Below, piece after piece: positions 9,501-17,382 of a DNA stretch of 64,000 bases. Made by a program: the position numbers and the translations under genes. This stretch comes from Prevotella sp. Its GTDB lineage: Bacteria > Bacteroidota > Bacteroidia > Bacteroidales > Bacteroidaceae. How positions within the stretch are numbered: position 1 is the first letter of the stretch; every line of letters begins with the position of its first letter. The stretch spans positions 1 to 64,000 of the forward strand of contig JAFYYV010000035.1 in assembly GCA_017557405.1 (NCBI GenBank). Direction: 5' to 3'. The notes under the pieces are model-generated. The model was not told where the DNA came from and did no database searches. It saw nothing but the letters and a program-made list of their open reading frames with translations.

Positions 9501-9810
9501 GGGTGACTCGAAGAATTGGGTTTGTAGCGATATGTATATTCAGGATGGCAGCTACCTACGTCTGAAGAACATCACACTCGGCTACACATTGCCTCGCAAC
9601 TTGACCAACCGCATTGGTATTAGCCGTCTGCGCCTCTTTGCCCGCGCCGAGAATCTCTTCACTTGGACCAAGTACTGGGGATTCGACCCCGAAATCGGTG
9701 CCGGATGGGACAACGACTCTCAGAAGCATAGAACAGAGGTTACTGGCGTTGACTACGGTGTTTATCCGCAGGCTCGCACCTTTACACTTGGATTCAATAT
9801 CTCTTTGTAA
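6595..9810 (+). CDS. SusC-like TonB-dependent glycan transporter (beta-glucan locus)
   Basis: A 1071-residue SusC-family outer-membrane receptor. In order: signal peptide (to SAQ), a carboxypeptidase-regulatory-like domain (RNFTGVVVDNDNEPVMGASV, residues 23-95), the plug with VVVIGYGVQKKSVVTASI and the conserved LYIIDGMP and VLKDAASGAIYGARAANGVI segments, then a 22-strand-type barrel ending in a final aromatic strand (TFTLGFNISL). It imports oligosaccharides captured by the SusD partner using TonB energy. It is the first gene of a tightly packed operon with SusD, a glycan-binding lipoprotein, GH16 and GH3, which points to beta-1,3 or mixed-linkage glucan as substrate. Confidence 0.95.
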   Translation: MKKSRYLMMVLALLLSITASAQKRNFTGVVVDNDNEPVMGASVVQKGTSNGSITDFDGNFSVSVEPGATLVISYVGYVTQEVQAANNMRIVLTPDDKTLGEVVVIGYGVQKKSVVTASIAKVSADDLDGKTRLRAEDALKGMAAGVNVTSASGQPGSKSMIRIRGIGTINSSEPLYIIDGMPTDQNGMESVNPGDIESIEVLKDAASGAIYGARAANGVILVTTKKGKAGKAQINYNFSYGWQSAWKKRDVTGATDYAILQNERRVQNGMAPLYNDPYNLTDANGDAITGFGTNWQDLLFNDNAPIVQHDVSVSGASEKVNYYLSLGYFDQEGIVGGNFGQSNYDRLTIRSNNQFNLFDDSKERNFLNKLDLGANLSYMRVHNTGVSDNSTWGSPLGSALYLAPTLPVTLRGQIAQDMIDRYSAYDLYTDAAGNPYTIPGFIGSYQEQNNPIAMMQGNPNKNWSHKFMPKFSLDLQLWDELKYHFTYSAELSFWGYDGATLQKYYLSGNNNSDHTQATAYKGNNSTWQIENTLTYDKTFGKHTIGVVLGQSALKTKGDELGGSHWNLVNTEKPSINYTTGGALELSTDADGKVTGAKSLIGVWGGPYTEHRLASLFARLSYNFDEKYMFQATIRRDGSSRFGSNNKYGTFPSFSVGWNVMNEDFMANTRDWLTNLKLRASWGKNGNDNIGDFAYTTLTATGGSSNYYFGQTAAMTYGSKANRLANEDLKWEESEQTNLGVDFGFWNNQLTFSVDYFLKKTNGMIIDMPIPSYVGEQRPLANVGDMENSGWEFELGYKWNIADARFGVKANASYLHNELKNLGNDTGFLNYGISQFADGGTRAENGQPFPFFYGYKTNGILQNQAEADAYNAQYGTTSKPGDFRFVDTNGDNKISSDDRTNIGNGVPDWSFGFNFDAEWKGFDLSVFFQGVSGVDVFDATYRQDIASGNYPTWILQRWTGEGTSNTVPTLGDSKNWVCSDMYIQDGSYLRLKNITLGYTLPRNLTNRIGISRLRLFARAENLFTWTKYWGFDPEIGAGWDNDSQKHRTEVTGVDYGVYPQARTFTLGFNISL

Positions 9811-9811
9811 T

Positions 9812-9914
9812 GCATAATTTATAATACATAATTCATAATAAGATGAAACAGATTATTTCAAATATAAAACTGATGCGACGCCCATTATGCATTATGCATT
9901 ATGCATTGTGCATG
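9812..9914. repeat. Inverted 7-bp-unit arms straddling the susD start
   Basis: The left arm (9812-9839) is four units GCATAAT, TTATAAT, ACATAAT, TCATAAT, ending in AAG just before the ATG. The right arm (9883-9910) is CATTATG three times plus CATTGTG, the inverse orientation. The enclosed 43 bp holds the start codon and first residues of the SusD protein. The layout resembles the arms of elements A-D on a smaller scale. Confidence 0.6.
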
Positions 9915-11417
9915 TCAGCTGTACTGCTGATGACGGCTTGCAGCGAAGATTTCCTAGAGGTTACAAAGCCCGATGGCGAACCTCTGGAGGAATATTACAC
10001 TACCGAAGAGACGCTGAACGAGGCCCTTAGTTCGGCTTACGCTCCTCTGCACTGGCCCGATTGGGACAACAAGGCCTATAACGACCTTACCGTTGATGCC
10101 GAGATTATGGGTGACGACTTCTGGGTAGGCGGCTCGGACAATACTGACAACCAACACTGGCATCGTTTGTTCAATTTTGCCGCCGATGGCAACAACACGT
10201 TGGCAACCCTTTGGGGTGACTTCTTCAGTGGCATCAAGCGTTGCAACGACGCCATCAAGTATGCTGGATGGGAAGGCAAAGCTAGCGTCGAGTTCCGCAA
10301 GTCAATGGAGATGCAGGCTCGTCTGCTTCGCGTGTACTATTATAATATATTGTGGCACTATTATGGCAATGTGCCTTTCTATCTCGAAAACCTCTCGTTG
10401 CCTTACACGGCTCCGCAACTGAAGGCCGATGAGATTTACAACCTGTTGCTTCCTGAATTGGAGGAGATTATAGCTTCTAATGTATTGCCCATGCGCTGGT
10501 CTAATGCAGAATCGGGACGTGTGAGCCAAGCTTTCGCTTATATGCTCTATGCCGAAATGGTAATGTATCAGAATGACAGCGCTCGTTATCCGCAGGCTCT
10601 TTCGTATATGAAGCAGATTATTTCCGACAGCAACTATTCGCTCAACCCGAGTTTCACCGACTTGTGGCAAGAGAGTGGCGAGTGGTGTTCGGAGAGTATC
10701 TTCGAGATCAACTACAACGACGACCAGGCACAACGCGACTGGGGTGATGCGGCTTTGAATGCAGGTGGTTCGGTATTCCCAACACTTTGCTCTCCCAACG
10801 GATGGGGCGGCGGTGATGGCTGGGACGGTGGAAACGATGGTTGGGGATTCCTCCCGATGCGCGTTGAGACCTACAATATGTATGCCGAAGGTGACCTGCG
10901 TCGAGAAGCTACTTGCTGGGATGTGCGTGGCTACACCTATACAGAGCGCTATCAAGACACTCACATCTGGCATGGAAAATATCGTCCACAATCGGATAAC
11001 AATAAGGATTGTCCAACATCGAAAAACTTGAATTATAATAACAACAAGCGTATTTATCGTTATGCCGAGACTCTGCTCAATGCTGCCGAATTATTGCTAC
11101 AGACAGGTGGTAGTGCTACGGAGGCTGCTGGTTACGTGAACGAGGTTCGCTCTCGTGCAGGTTTGGCAAAACTCTCCAGCGTCACCATCGATGACATCTT
11201 TACCGAGCGTCATCTGGAGTTCTGTGGTGAGGGTAAACGCTATTTCGATCTTGTACGTGCTGAAGGTGTCTCAGGTGCTACCCAGAAGGCTTCTACCGTC
11301 CTTGTTCCTGACAGCTACGGTTATCGCACCAACTCTTGGACGCCTAGCAAGAAACATATCCCTCTGGCTCAAAGCGAACTCGATGCAGACCCCACTTTGG
11401 TTCAAAACAACTATTAA
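9843..11417 (+). CDS. SusD-like surface glycan-binding lipoprotein
   Basis: A 524-residue SusD/RagB-family lipoprotein that caps the SusC barrel and delivers oligosaccharides. The lipobox is LLMTAC, followed by SEDFLEVTKPDG and the family's helical TPR-like core; the C-terminal SusD signature EVRSRAGL and ERHLEFCGEGKRYFDLVR is present. The N-terminus is odd: residues encoded by 9883-9914 come from four tandem 7-bp repeats, giving RRPLCIMHYALCM before the hydrophobic stretch. The true start could be 9843 or the in-frame ATG at 9873. It is 32 bp downstream of susC and cotranscribed. Confidence 0.93.
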   Translation: MKQIISNIKLMRRPLCIMHYALCMSAVLLMTACSEDFLEVTKPDGEPLEEYYTTEETLNEALSSAYAPLHWPDWDNKAYNDLTVDAEIMGDDFWVGGSDNTDNQHWHRLFNFAADGNNTLATLWGDFFSGIKRCNDAIKYAGWEGKASVEFRKSMEMQARLLRVYYYNILWHYYGNVPFYLENLSLPYTAPQLKADEIYNLLLPELEEIIASNVLPMRWSNAESGRVSQAFAYMLYAEMVMYQNDSARYPQALSYMKQIISDSNYSLNPSFTDLWQESGEWCSESIFEINYNDDQAQRDWGDAALNAGGSVFPTLCSPNGWGGGDGWDGGNDGWGFLPMRVETYNMYAEGDLRREATCWDVRGYTYTERYQDTHIWHGKYRPQSDNNKDCPTSKNLNYNNNKRIYRYAETLLNAAELLLQTGGSATEAAGYVNEVRSRAGLAKLSSVTIDDIFTERHLEFCGEGKRYFDLVRAEGVSGATQKASTVLVPDSYGYRTNSWTPSKKHIPLAQSELDADPTLVQNNY

Positions 11418-11442
11418 ATTGAAAACTGATAATTGAAAACTG
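11417..11442. repeat. 14-bp direct repeat in the susD downstream gap
   Basis: AATTGAAAACTG occurs at 11417-11428 and 11431-11442, a 14-bp period (twice 7), filling the gap between susD and the next gene. It belongs to the class of 7-bp-period arrays seen at many junctions here. Confidence 0.6.
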
Positions 11443-11448
11443 AAGAAT

Positions 11449-13875
11449 ATGAACAAGATATATCAATTATTCTGCGCAGGTTTAGTAGGATGTGCTATCA
11501 GCGCATCGTTAATGGCCTGTTCGCCTGACAGTTTCGAGGGCGCCGATCCCAACGGCATACCAACTGTTGAAGGCGTGGACTTCCAAATGAATGTTGATCA
11601 GGAGACGAACCAAATGGTGGCTACTTTTACACCACAGGCTGGTGTTTATCCCATCTGGATTCTCGATGGAACAACATACTCAACCCTCCCAGAGGTGGGT
11701 TATAAAAACTCCGAGGCTGGTACGCATACCGTCGAATTGAAACTCGGCAACCGCAACGGTTTCAGTCAGGGTAGTGTGAAAAAGGTATATACCTTTAATG
11801 AGACGAAGATAGACTATTCCTCTGATTTCCGTAAGATTACTGGTAAGGAATGGCGTTTTGCTAATAAGGAAGTGGCTCACCTCGCTTGTGGTCCCGCAGG
11901 AACAGCAGGAACAGAATGGTGGTCTGCCCAACCTGATGATAAGAAAGGTTTTGGTATGTACGACGACCGTATCACTTTCACAGCCGATACCCGAAAAGGC
12001 GGTACCTTCAATTACAACGCTGGAGAGGATGGTTTGACATATGTGAATACTGGTACTACGAAATGGGGGCATCAGGATGTAGATTGGGATGCTACCATTG
12101 GCAACCAAACCTCTTCATGGAGTTTCGAAGTCTATGAGTGGGCAGATGCTGATGGAAATGTCACCTCGCAGACCTATATCCAACTGGCTCCTAATACAGC
12201 TTTCCCATATATCAGTTCAGATGTTCAGTACGAAGATCCTAAGTTCCGTATTGAGACGCTCACAGCAAAGAAATTGGTGCTTGTTTATGAAACTCCCGAC
12301 CGCAGTATTGCTTGGCGTTTCATCTTTACGAGTGAGGAAGCTGAAAAGGAATGGAGTGGCTTCGATCCGAACAGCCAGTTCAATATGTGGAAAGGCATTA
12401 CACCTGTTATGTCATTCTACTATAATCCAGATCCAGGTTGGGGCAACGAGCAGACTGATGCCTTCGCAGCCCTCTTCAAGATGGGAGACAACGACTATAG
12501 CGTAACTGTACCAGAACAGTGCTACTCGGAGTGGCAGGCACAGGTACATTTCCACACCAATCTTGTAACATCTGCAGCCAACAATTACGACTTCTCTTGC
12601 ATCCTTAATAGTGATCGAGACATCGATGGTGTAGTGATTAAACTGACCAACGAGGACGATTCGGAGGCTATCATAGATGCTCATGATGTGAACTTGAAGG
12701 CTGGCGAGGACTACATATTCTGGGTGAGCGATGTTACTGGCAAGGACCTCAACCCTGTGAAGCTTGTACTTGACTTTGGACATGCAACGGGTGAAACAAA
12801 CATCAGCATCACCGATGTCGTGCTGAAGAATCATGCCGACGATGATGGTACAGTTCCGCCATCAGATGAGCCCGTTAATCCCGATACGCCTGTTATGGAT
12901 TGGGACTACAATTCTGCCAGCAACCTTTGGAAGGCTGTTGACGACGGTTCTGCATTCGATGCTTTCGGGTATTGGTTCGCTGATAACAGTTGGACCCAGA
13001 TTGAGAATTCGGAAGCCACTCATAGCGGTGACACCTATGAGATCACCCTTCCTGAGGGTATGGGCGGTTCACAATGGCAAGGTCAGTTCCACATCGATAC
13101 CAAGCTCATAGCAAGCGCATCAAAAGCCTACAACTTCTATATGGTGATGGAAGCCGACAACGATTGTCCGCAAGTGACCATCAAGTTGACCGATGCTGGC
13201 GACACCAACTTCTTCTGTGAAGGACGCCACGACATCAAAGCTGACGAACCGTTCATCTTCAAATTGACGGGAGCAACTTTGAAGGATGGTGTTGATGCAA
13301 CAGCTATTCGTCTGTTCTTCGACTTTGGTGGTTCTCCTGCTGGTACTCACGTAAAGATCAGTAAGATCTATTTCGAAGAGGCAGTTTCCATCAACTACGA
13401 CGATGCTGACAACCTTTGGAAGGCCGTTGATGACGGTTCTGCATTCGACAGTTTCGGCTATTGGTTTGCTGATAACAGTTGGACTCAAATTGAGAATTCA
13501 GAGTGTGTCCACAGCGGTGACACTTATGAGATTGTCCTTCCTGAAGGAATGGGTGGCTCGCAGTGGCAGGGTCAATTCCACATTGACACCAAGCTCACCG
13601 CTTCTGCTTCCAAGCAGTATCATGTACAGTTGGTAATGGAGGCTGAAGCAGATCTGCCTCAAGTTACCTTCAAGCTCACTGACTCTGGTGACTCGAACTT
13701 CTTCTTCGAGCAGCGTATTGATGTACCTGCTGACGAGCCATACGTACTCACTTGGAAGAATTTGACTTTGAAAGATGGTGTAGATGCTTCAGCTCTTCGC
13801 TTCTTCTTCGACTTTGGTGGTTCGCCTGGTGGGACGAAGGTGAAAATCAGTAAGATTGTCTTTAAAGAGGCTTAA
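11449..13875 (+). CDS. Multimodular surface glycan-binding lipoprotein (SusE/SGBP-like)
   Basis: An 808-residue lipoprotein in the SusE/SusF position. Lipobox SASLMAC, then an N-terminal domain of beta-sandwich or PKD type (about 30-300), then three tandem modules of about 165 residues beginning near 305, 483 and 648. Modules 2 and 3 are almost identical (both have NLWKAVDDGSAFD, GYWFADNSWTQIENSE and WQGQFHIDTKL); module 1 is a diverged copy (WKGITPV, WQAQVHFHTNL). The conserved Trp and Phe residues suggest carbohydrate-binding jelly-rolls. It sits between SusD and GH16 (3-bp gap), so it probably holds beta-glucan at the cell surface. No enzyme motif is visible. Confidence 0.88.
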   Translation: MNKIYQLFCAGLVGCAISASLMACSPDSFEGADPNGIPTVEGVDFQMNVDQETNQMVATFTPQAGVYPIWILDGTTYSTLPEVGYKNSEAGTHTVELKLGNRNGFSQGSVKKVYTFNETKIDYSSDFRKITGKEWRFANKEVAHLACGPAGTAGTEWWSAQPDDKKGFGMYDDRITFTADTRKGGTFNYNAGEDGLTYVNTGTTKWGHQDVDWDATIGNQTSSWSFEVYEWADADGNVTSQTYIQLAPNTAFPYISSDVQYEDPKFRIETLTAKKLVLVYETPDRSIAWRFIFTSEEAEKEWSGFDPNSQFNMWKGITPVMSFYYNPDPGWGNEQTDAFAALFKMGDNDYSVTVPEQCYSEWQAQVHFHTNLVTSAANNYDFSCILNSDRDIDGVVIKLTNEDDSEAIIDAHDVNLKAGEDYIFWVSDVTGKDLNPVKLVLDFGHATGETNISITDVVLKNHADDDGTVPPSDEPVNPDTPVMDWDYNSASNLWKAVDDGSAFDAFGYWFADNSWTQIENSEATHSGDTYEITLPEGMGGSQWQGQFHIDTKLIASASKAYNFYMVMEADNDCPQVTIKLTDAGDTNFFCEGRHDIKADEPFIFKLTGATLKDGVDATAIRLFFDFGGSPAGTHVKISKIYFEEAVSINYDDADNLWKAVDDGSAFDSFGYWFADNSWTQIENSECVHSGDTYEIVLPEGMGGSQWQGQFHIDTKLTASASKQYHVQLVMEAEADLPQVTFKLTDSGDSNFFFEQRIDVPADEPYVLTWKNLTLKDGVDASALRFFFDFGGSPGGTKVKISKIVFKEA
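12895..13872 (+). repeat. Tandem duplication of about 490 bp inside the glycan-binding gene
   Basis: Sequence from about 12895 to 13385 is repeated from about 13390 to 13872 with high nucleotide similarity (for example the segments coding AVDDGSAFD and ADNSWTQIENSE), indicating recent duplication of a whole binding module. Confidence 0.75.
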
Positions 13876-13878
13876 TCA

Positions 13879-14985
13879 ATGAAACGACACATGTTTAATG
13901 CATTTTTGTTCTCTCTTGCCGTAGCCCTTTGGGGCTGCGGTGGGAGTGATGAAGAAGATCTACAGCCTGCAGCGGTGACTATTACAGTATCACAGGAGGC
14001 AATCAGTATTTCTGCCGATGGCGGTGTGTACAACGTTAACATCGCCACAACAGGCAAGGAGTGGGGAGCCTACGCCAATGCAGATTTCATATCAGTGGAA
14101 ACCAAGAATACGACATCTCAGACAGGCACGCTGACTGTCACAGTGAATGCAAATCCTACTACGGATATCCGTACGGGAACCATTACTATCATGTCTGGCA
14201 CTGCCCGCAAGAGCATTGCTGTTTCTCAGTCATCGGCTGCTCAGTCGGCCTATAACGCCCCTGAAGGCTATACCCTTGTTTGGCAGGATGAGTTCGACAA
14301 AGGCTCTGAACTGAATGCCGACGACTGGACGCATGAAGTGAAGAATGCTGGCTGGGTGAACCACGAATTGCAGAACTACGTCAACCACAAGACTCCCGAG
14401 GGTAACCTCGTCACTGAGGTGCGCAACGGCAAACTCCGCATCACCGCCCTGAAAGAGAACGGAAAGGTTTATTCGGGTCGCGTCTATGCAAAGGTGAGGG
14501 AAGGTTGGACCTACGGCTACATTGAAGCCAGCATCAAACTACCGAAAGGCAAGGGTACTTGGCCTGCCTTCTGGATGATGCCTGTCAACTTCCGTTCATG
14601 GCCTGGAGATGGTGAGATTGACATCATGGAAGAGGTGGGCTACCATCCCGACTATGTATCCAGTAGCCTTCATGCTAATGCCCATGTTCATACGAACAAC
14701 ACGCAGGTGACACATGAAATGAAATGTGAAGGAGCAGAAGGCGAATTCCACACCTATGCCATCTTGTGGACTGCGAAGAACATTACCACCTATGTGGATG
14801 GTAAGGTACAGCTTTCATATGACAATCGTGGAAAGGGACGTGATGATTGGCCTTACGATGATCCCTTCTACATCATTTTCAACCTCGCTTGGGGTGGCGA
14901 CTGGGGCGGAGCACAAGGAGTTGACGAGTCCGCTCTCCCTGCTACAATGGAGGTCGATTACGTCCGCGTATTTCAAAAAAAGTAA
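13879..14985 (+). CDS. BACON-GH16 endo-beta-glucanase lipoprotein
   Basis: A 368-residue lipoprotein. Cys20 after LWG is the lipidation site and GGSDEEDL matches the acidic surface-export signal of Bacteroidetes. Residues 31-118 form a BACON domain; residues 128-368 are a GH16 laminarinase-type catalytic domain with GEIDIMEE: Glu246 as nucleophile, Asp248, and Glu251 as acid/base. Family members cut beta-1,3 or beta-1,3-1,4 glucans internally. It starts 3 bp after the glycan-binding gene and ends 3 bp before the GH3 gene, so the three are translated from one mRNA. Expected role: surface cleavage of bound glucan before import through SusC. Confidence 0.93.
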   Translation: MKRHMFNAFLFSLAVALWGCGGSDEEDLQPAAVTITVSQEAISISADGGVYNVNIATTGKEWGAYANADFISVETKNTTSQTGTLTVTVNANPTTDIRTGTITIMSGTARKSIAVSQSSAAQSAYNAPEGYTLVWQDEFDKGSELNADDWTHEVKNAGWVNHELQNYVNHKTPEGNLVTEVRNGKLRITALKENGKVYSGRVYAKVREGWTYGYIEASIKLPKGKGTWPAFWMMPVNFRSWPGDGEIDIMEEVGYHPDYVSSSLHANAHVHTNNTQVTHEMKCEGAEGEFHTYAILWTAKNITTYVDGKVQLSYDNRGKGRDDWPYDDPFYIIFNLAWGGDWGGAQGVDESALPATMEVDYVRVFQKK

Positions 14986-14988
14986 ACA

Positions 14989-17283
14989 ATGAGACATTTT
15001 ATATTTGCAACAGTAGCGGGTTTGGTCAACTTGAGCCCGCTACAAGCCCAAACTGTGCCCGTATATCTCGATGAATCGAAGCCATTGGAACAACGCATCG
15101 ATGATGCACTGAGCCGTATGACGCTTGATGAGAAAATAGCTGTCATCCATGCGCAATCGAAGTTCTCGTCGCCTGGTGTGAAGCGCCTTGGATTCCCAGA
15201 CCTATGGACTGACGATGGTCCGCATGGAGTCCGTCCTGACGTACTATGGGATGAATGGGAGCAGGCTAGACAGACTAACGATTCGTGTGTGGCATTTCCC
15301 GCGCTGACTTGTTTGGCAGCCACGTGGAATCCTTCAATGGCATTGCTATATGGAACATCCTTAGGCGAAGAAGCCAATTATCGTGGAAAGAGCGTGCTGC
15401 TTGGACCTGGAGTGAACATCAACCGTACACCTTTAGCTGGTCGCAATTTCGAGTACATGGGTGAAGACCCTTATCTGGCTTCACAGATGGTGGTTCCATA
15501 TATACAAGGCTTACAGTCGAAAGGCGTGGCGGCCTGTGTGAAGCATTATGCGCTGAACAATGACGAGGAGTATCGACATCAGGTGAATGTGAAGGTGTCC
15601 GACCGTGCCTTGCATGAAATATACTTGCCTGCATTTCGTGCTACTGTGCAGGAAGGTGGCGCATGGGCCATCATGGGCGCCTATAACCTCTACCAGAATC
15701 AGCACAATTGCCATAATGCCATCTTGCTCAACAAGATTCTGAAACAGGACTGGGGTTTCGATGGAGTGGTCATCAGCGATTGGGGCGGTTGTCATAGTAC
15801 AGAGGAAGCTATTATCAATGGCCTTGACCTCGAATTTGGCACATGGACGGATGGACTCACGATGGGACGTACCAATGCCTATGACAACTACTATTTAGCA
15901 GAAGCCTATAAGCTGTTGATCAAGGAAGGTAAATATTCAACGAAAGAACTTGACGAAAAGGTACGCCGTGTGCTGCGACTGTTCTTCCGCACCACGATGA
16001 ATAGGCAGAAACCTTATGGTTTTCTTTGTTCCGATGAACACTACAACTCTGCACGTAAAATTGCTCAGGAGGGTATCGTGCTGTTGAAGAATGATGGTAT
16101 TTTGCCATTAGACCCATCGAAGAAGCAGCGAATACTTATTGTTGGTGAAAATGCTATCAAGATGATGACAGTGGGTGGTGGTTCATCCTCACTCAAGGCT
16201 CAACACGAGATTCTTCCCCTTGATGCCATGAATGCTCAATGCTCAATGTTCAATATTCCATGTGATTATGCTCGCGGTTATGTCGGAGATACTATCCAAA
16301 GCTACAATGGAGTCACTGTGGGTCGTAGTTTATACGAAACTCGTTCACAGGCTGAACTGACAGCTGAGGCTGTGGAGAAAGCAAAGCAAGCTGATGTGAT
16401 CATCTTCTTCGGAGGTCTCAACAAGAGTGATTATCAAGACTGTGAGGGGCACGATCGCAAGCAATATGAGTTGCCTTATGGACAAAACGAACTCATAGAG
16501 GCTCTCGTTGCTGTCAATCCGAGACTGGTGTATGTGAATATCAGTGGTAATGCTGTTGCAATGCCTTGGATAAACAAGGTGCCTGCCATCATGCAGGCAT
16601 GGTTCCTTGGCTCTGAAGCTGGTAATGCTATCGCTTCGGTGCTCTTTGGTACAGTGAATCCTTCTGGCAAACTGCCGTTTACCTGGTTTGCCAACCTCGA
16701 CCAATGTGGCGCTCATGCCTTGAATACTTACCCTGGTACATGGCGCGACGGCCATAAGATCATCGATGAGGAATACAAGGAGGATATCTTCGTTGGTTAT
16801 CGTTGGGCAGACTTGCCCGCCAAAATGCAACGTTCGATGTTTGGTTCAGAGAAAGGTAGTTCGAAAAGCAAGAATGCCCGGCTCTCAGCTCCTCTCTTTC
16901 CTTTTGGTTACGGATTGTCGTACACGACCTTCCAACTGTCTAACCTACGCGTCGAAAAACGTGAGATGACCAGTGACGAAGAAATGACTCTTAGCATTGA
17001 CGTCAAGAACACCGGTCTCCGTGCTGGAGCCGAGACAGTCCAACTATATATCAGCGATCTCAAGTCGTCTCTTCCTCGTCCTGTCAAAGAGTTGAAAGGT
17101 TTCCGCAAGGTGTTCCTGCAACCTGGTGAAACTCAGACTGTCCACTTTACCATTGAACGATCTGCTCTCAGTTTCTACAACGACCACACTCAATCTTGGA
17201 TAGTTGAGCCAGGTGAGTTTGTGGCGATGCTGAACAATTCTTCCTCTCCGTCTAACCAAAAGATAAAATTCATAGTTAAATAG
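14989..17283 (+). CDS. GH3 beta-glucosidase
   Basis: A 764-residue secreted (periplasmic) GH3 enzyme with an N-terminal signal sequence ending LSPLQAQ. It has the TIM-barrel domain with KHYALNN and the nucleophile Asp264 in VVISDWGG, an alpha/beta C-terminal domain (from about residue 355) and a fibronectin-III-like tail (from about 650, FPFGYGLSYTTF). It should release glucose from oligosaccharides made by the GH16 partner. Oddity: nt 16231-16259 are four 7-bp repeats (AATGCTC twice, AATGTTC, AATATTC) coding NAQCSMFNIP at residue 415, apparently a repeat accepted into a loop of the second domain. Confidence 0.93.
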   Translation: MRHFIFATVAGLVNLSPLQAQTVPVYLDESKPLEQRIDDALSRMTLDEKIAVIHAQSKFSSPGVKRLGFPDLWTDDGPHGVRPDVLWDEWEQARQTNDSCVAFPALTCLAATWNPSMALLYGTSLGEEANYRGKSVLLGPGVNINRTPLAGRNFEYMGEDPYLASQMVVPYIQGLQSKGVAACVKHYALNNDEEYRHQVNVKVSDRALHEIYLPAFRATVQEGGAWAIMGAYNLYQNQHNCHNAILLNKILKQDWGFDGVVISDWGGCHSTEEAIINGLDLEFGTWTDGLTMGRTNAYDNYYLAEAYKLLIKEGKYSTKELDEKVRRVLRLFFRTTMNRQKPYGFLCSDEHYNSARKIAQEGIVLLKNDGILPLDPSKKQRILIVGENAIKMMTVGGGSSSLKAQHEILPLDAMNAQCSMFNIPCDYARGYVGDTIQSYNGVTVGRSLYETRSQAELTAEAVEKAKQADVIIFFGGLNKSDYQDCEGHDRKQYELPYGQNELIEALVAVNPRLVYVNISGNAVAMPWINKVPAIMQAWFLGSEAGNAIASVLFGTVNPSGKLPFTWFANLDQCGAHALNTYPGTWRDGHKIIDEEYKEDIFVGYRWADLPAKMQRSMFGSEKGSSKSKNARLSAPLFPFGYGLSYTTFQLSNLRVEKREMTSDEEMTLSIDVKNTGLRAGAETVQLYISDLKSSLPRPVKELKGFRKVFLQPGETQTVHFTIERSALSFYNDHTQSWIVEPGEFVAMLNNSSSPSNQKIKFIVK
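16231..16259 (+). repeat. 7-bp tandem repeat inside the GH3 coding region
   Basis: AATGCTC, AATGCTC, AATGTTC, AATATTC in tandem, in frame with the gene. The same AATGTTC unit occurs in the acyltransferase gene (874-890 and 921-935, minus strand) and after ackA (26853-26866). Confidence 0.65.
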
Positions 17284-17325
17284 AATACATAGGAAGATAG
17301 TTGTATTATTGATGTTTATTTCAAG

Positions 17326-17363
17326 AAAAGAGGGTGTGTCGCGTGACACACCCTCTTTCTATT
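17326..17363. terminator. Bidirectional terminator between GH3 and the DASS transporter
   Basis: A perfect 14-bp stem (17327-17340 with 17345-17358, AAAGAGGGTGTGTC with GACACACCCTCTTT) with a GCGT loop. It has T-rich sequence on the plus side and A-rich on the other, fitting a shared terminator for the two convergent genes. Confidence 0.85.
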
Positions 17364-17382
17364 TTAGGTTCTTCGTTCTTCA

